Below, in pieces: positions 4,950 through 5,251 of a stretch of 5,251 nucleotides of DNA. The stretch comes from Chlorobiota bacterium. Lineage in GTDB: Bacteria; Bacteroidota; Ignavibacteria; Ignavibacteriales; Ignavibacteriaceae. The stretch covers positions 1 to 5,251 of the forward strand of contig RHKR01000447.1 in NCBI GenBank assembly GCA_008363265.1. Reading direction: 5' to 3'. Positions within the stretch are counted from its first letter, which is position 1; the number at the start of each line of letters is the position of its first letter. The position numbers were made by a program, and so were the translations under genes. The notes under the pieces are model-generated. The model was given only the letters and a program-made list of their open reading frames with translations, had not been told where the DNA came from and searched no databases.

Positions 4950-5251
4950 ATGCGTGACCTTCAATCTCTACAGGAAGTATTTAAGAACAGAATTTTTCGC
5001 ATACCCGATTATCAACGAGGATATGCATGGACACAGAAACAATTAATTGAGTTTTGGGAAGACTTGATCAACCTGCAACAGGATCGAAATCACTATACTG
5101 GTGTTTTGTCATTACGCAAAGTACAGGATTCGATTTGGATGAATTGGAATGAAGAGAAGTGGCTCATCGATGAAAGAAGTTACAATGCGTACTACATTGT
5201 TGATGGCCAACAGAGAATTACAACATTTGTGATTCTAATTCAAACGATTAT
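4950..5251 (+). CDS. DUF262 domain protein (GmrSD/ParB-like), N-terminal fragment
   Basis: The frame is open from ATG 4950 to the window edge, giving 100 residues of a longer protein. Residues 18-27 read IPDYQRGYAW and residues 81-92 YYIVDGQQRITT. The IPxYQRxYxW box and the DGQQR box are the two signatures of the DUF262 domain, a ParB/sulfiredoxin-like fold. This domain forms the nucleotide-hydrolysing part of GmrSD-type (Type IV) modification-dependent restriction enzymes and occurs in other phage-defence proteins. The usual C-terminal DUF1524 HNH nuclease domain, if present, would lie outside the window, so Type IV activity is inference. The start is supported by the domain beginning within a few residues, as in family members (MRDLQSLQEVF...RIPDYQR spacing), though no good Shine-Dalgarno is seen. 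The coding sequence is AT-rich (22 of 60 bases are G or C in 5041-5100) compared with cysK (38 of 60 in 4081-4140), consistent with horizontal acquisition. Confidence 0.85.
   Translation, partial: MRDLQSLQEVFKNRIFRIPDYQRGYAWTQKQLIEFWEDLINLQQDRNHYTGVLSLRKVQDSIWMNWNEEKWLIDERSYNAYYIVDGQQRITTFVILIQTI

Overview
The window looks like part of a bacterial chromosome of the Bacteroidota/Ignavibacteriota (Chlorobi-group) type. The hints are a TAnnTTTG-type promoter element, starts that mostly lack a Shine-Dalgarno sequence, a DUF486 membrane protein and several families of short intergenic palindromes. This placement is inference and only moderately secure. All recognisable genes lie on the + strand.

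Layout: (1) 1-236 is the 3' end of a photolyase/cryptochrome of the 'deoxyribodipyrimidine photolyase-related' (FeS-BCP) family; two of the cysteines that normally bind its iron-sulfur cluster are replaced. (2) 237-1846 is a compact, AT-rich Type II restriction-modification cassette. It holds a beta-type SPPY DNA methyltransferase followed 4 nt later by a 203-residue BglII/BstYI-type endonuclease predicted to cut RGATCY. (3) 1884-2213 is a four-helix DUF486 (DMT-like) membrane protein. (4) 2214-2549 is a gene-free stretch made mostly of a nested inverted repeat. (5) 2550-4502 is a cysteine biosynthesis unit: a putative leader peptide whose last nine codons include seven Cys codons, then cysE (serine acetyltransferase), then cysK (cysteine synthase). 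(6) 4503-4949 is a gene-free stretch with heptamer repeats, several hairpins sharing a TTTA-type loop, and another copy of the repeat found before the cys unit. (7) 4950-5251 is the 5' end of a DUF262 (GmrSD/ParB-like) gene, running off the window.

How the parts work together: CysE makes O-acetylserine from serine and acetyl-CoA, and CysK converts it with sulfide to cysteine. The CysE C-terminus ends in Ile, as needed to dock into the CysK active site. The Cys-rich reading frame just upstream is the most interesting element. It has the layout of a cysteine-sensing attenuator, in which ribosomes would stall on Cys codons when Cys-tRNA is scarce. The restriction-modification pair and the DUF262 gene are both defence-type, and both are clearly more AT-rich than the cys genes, suggesting separate acquisition.
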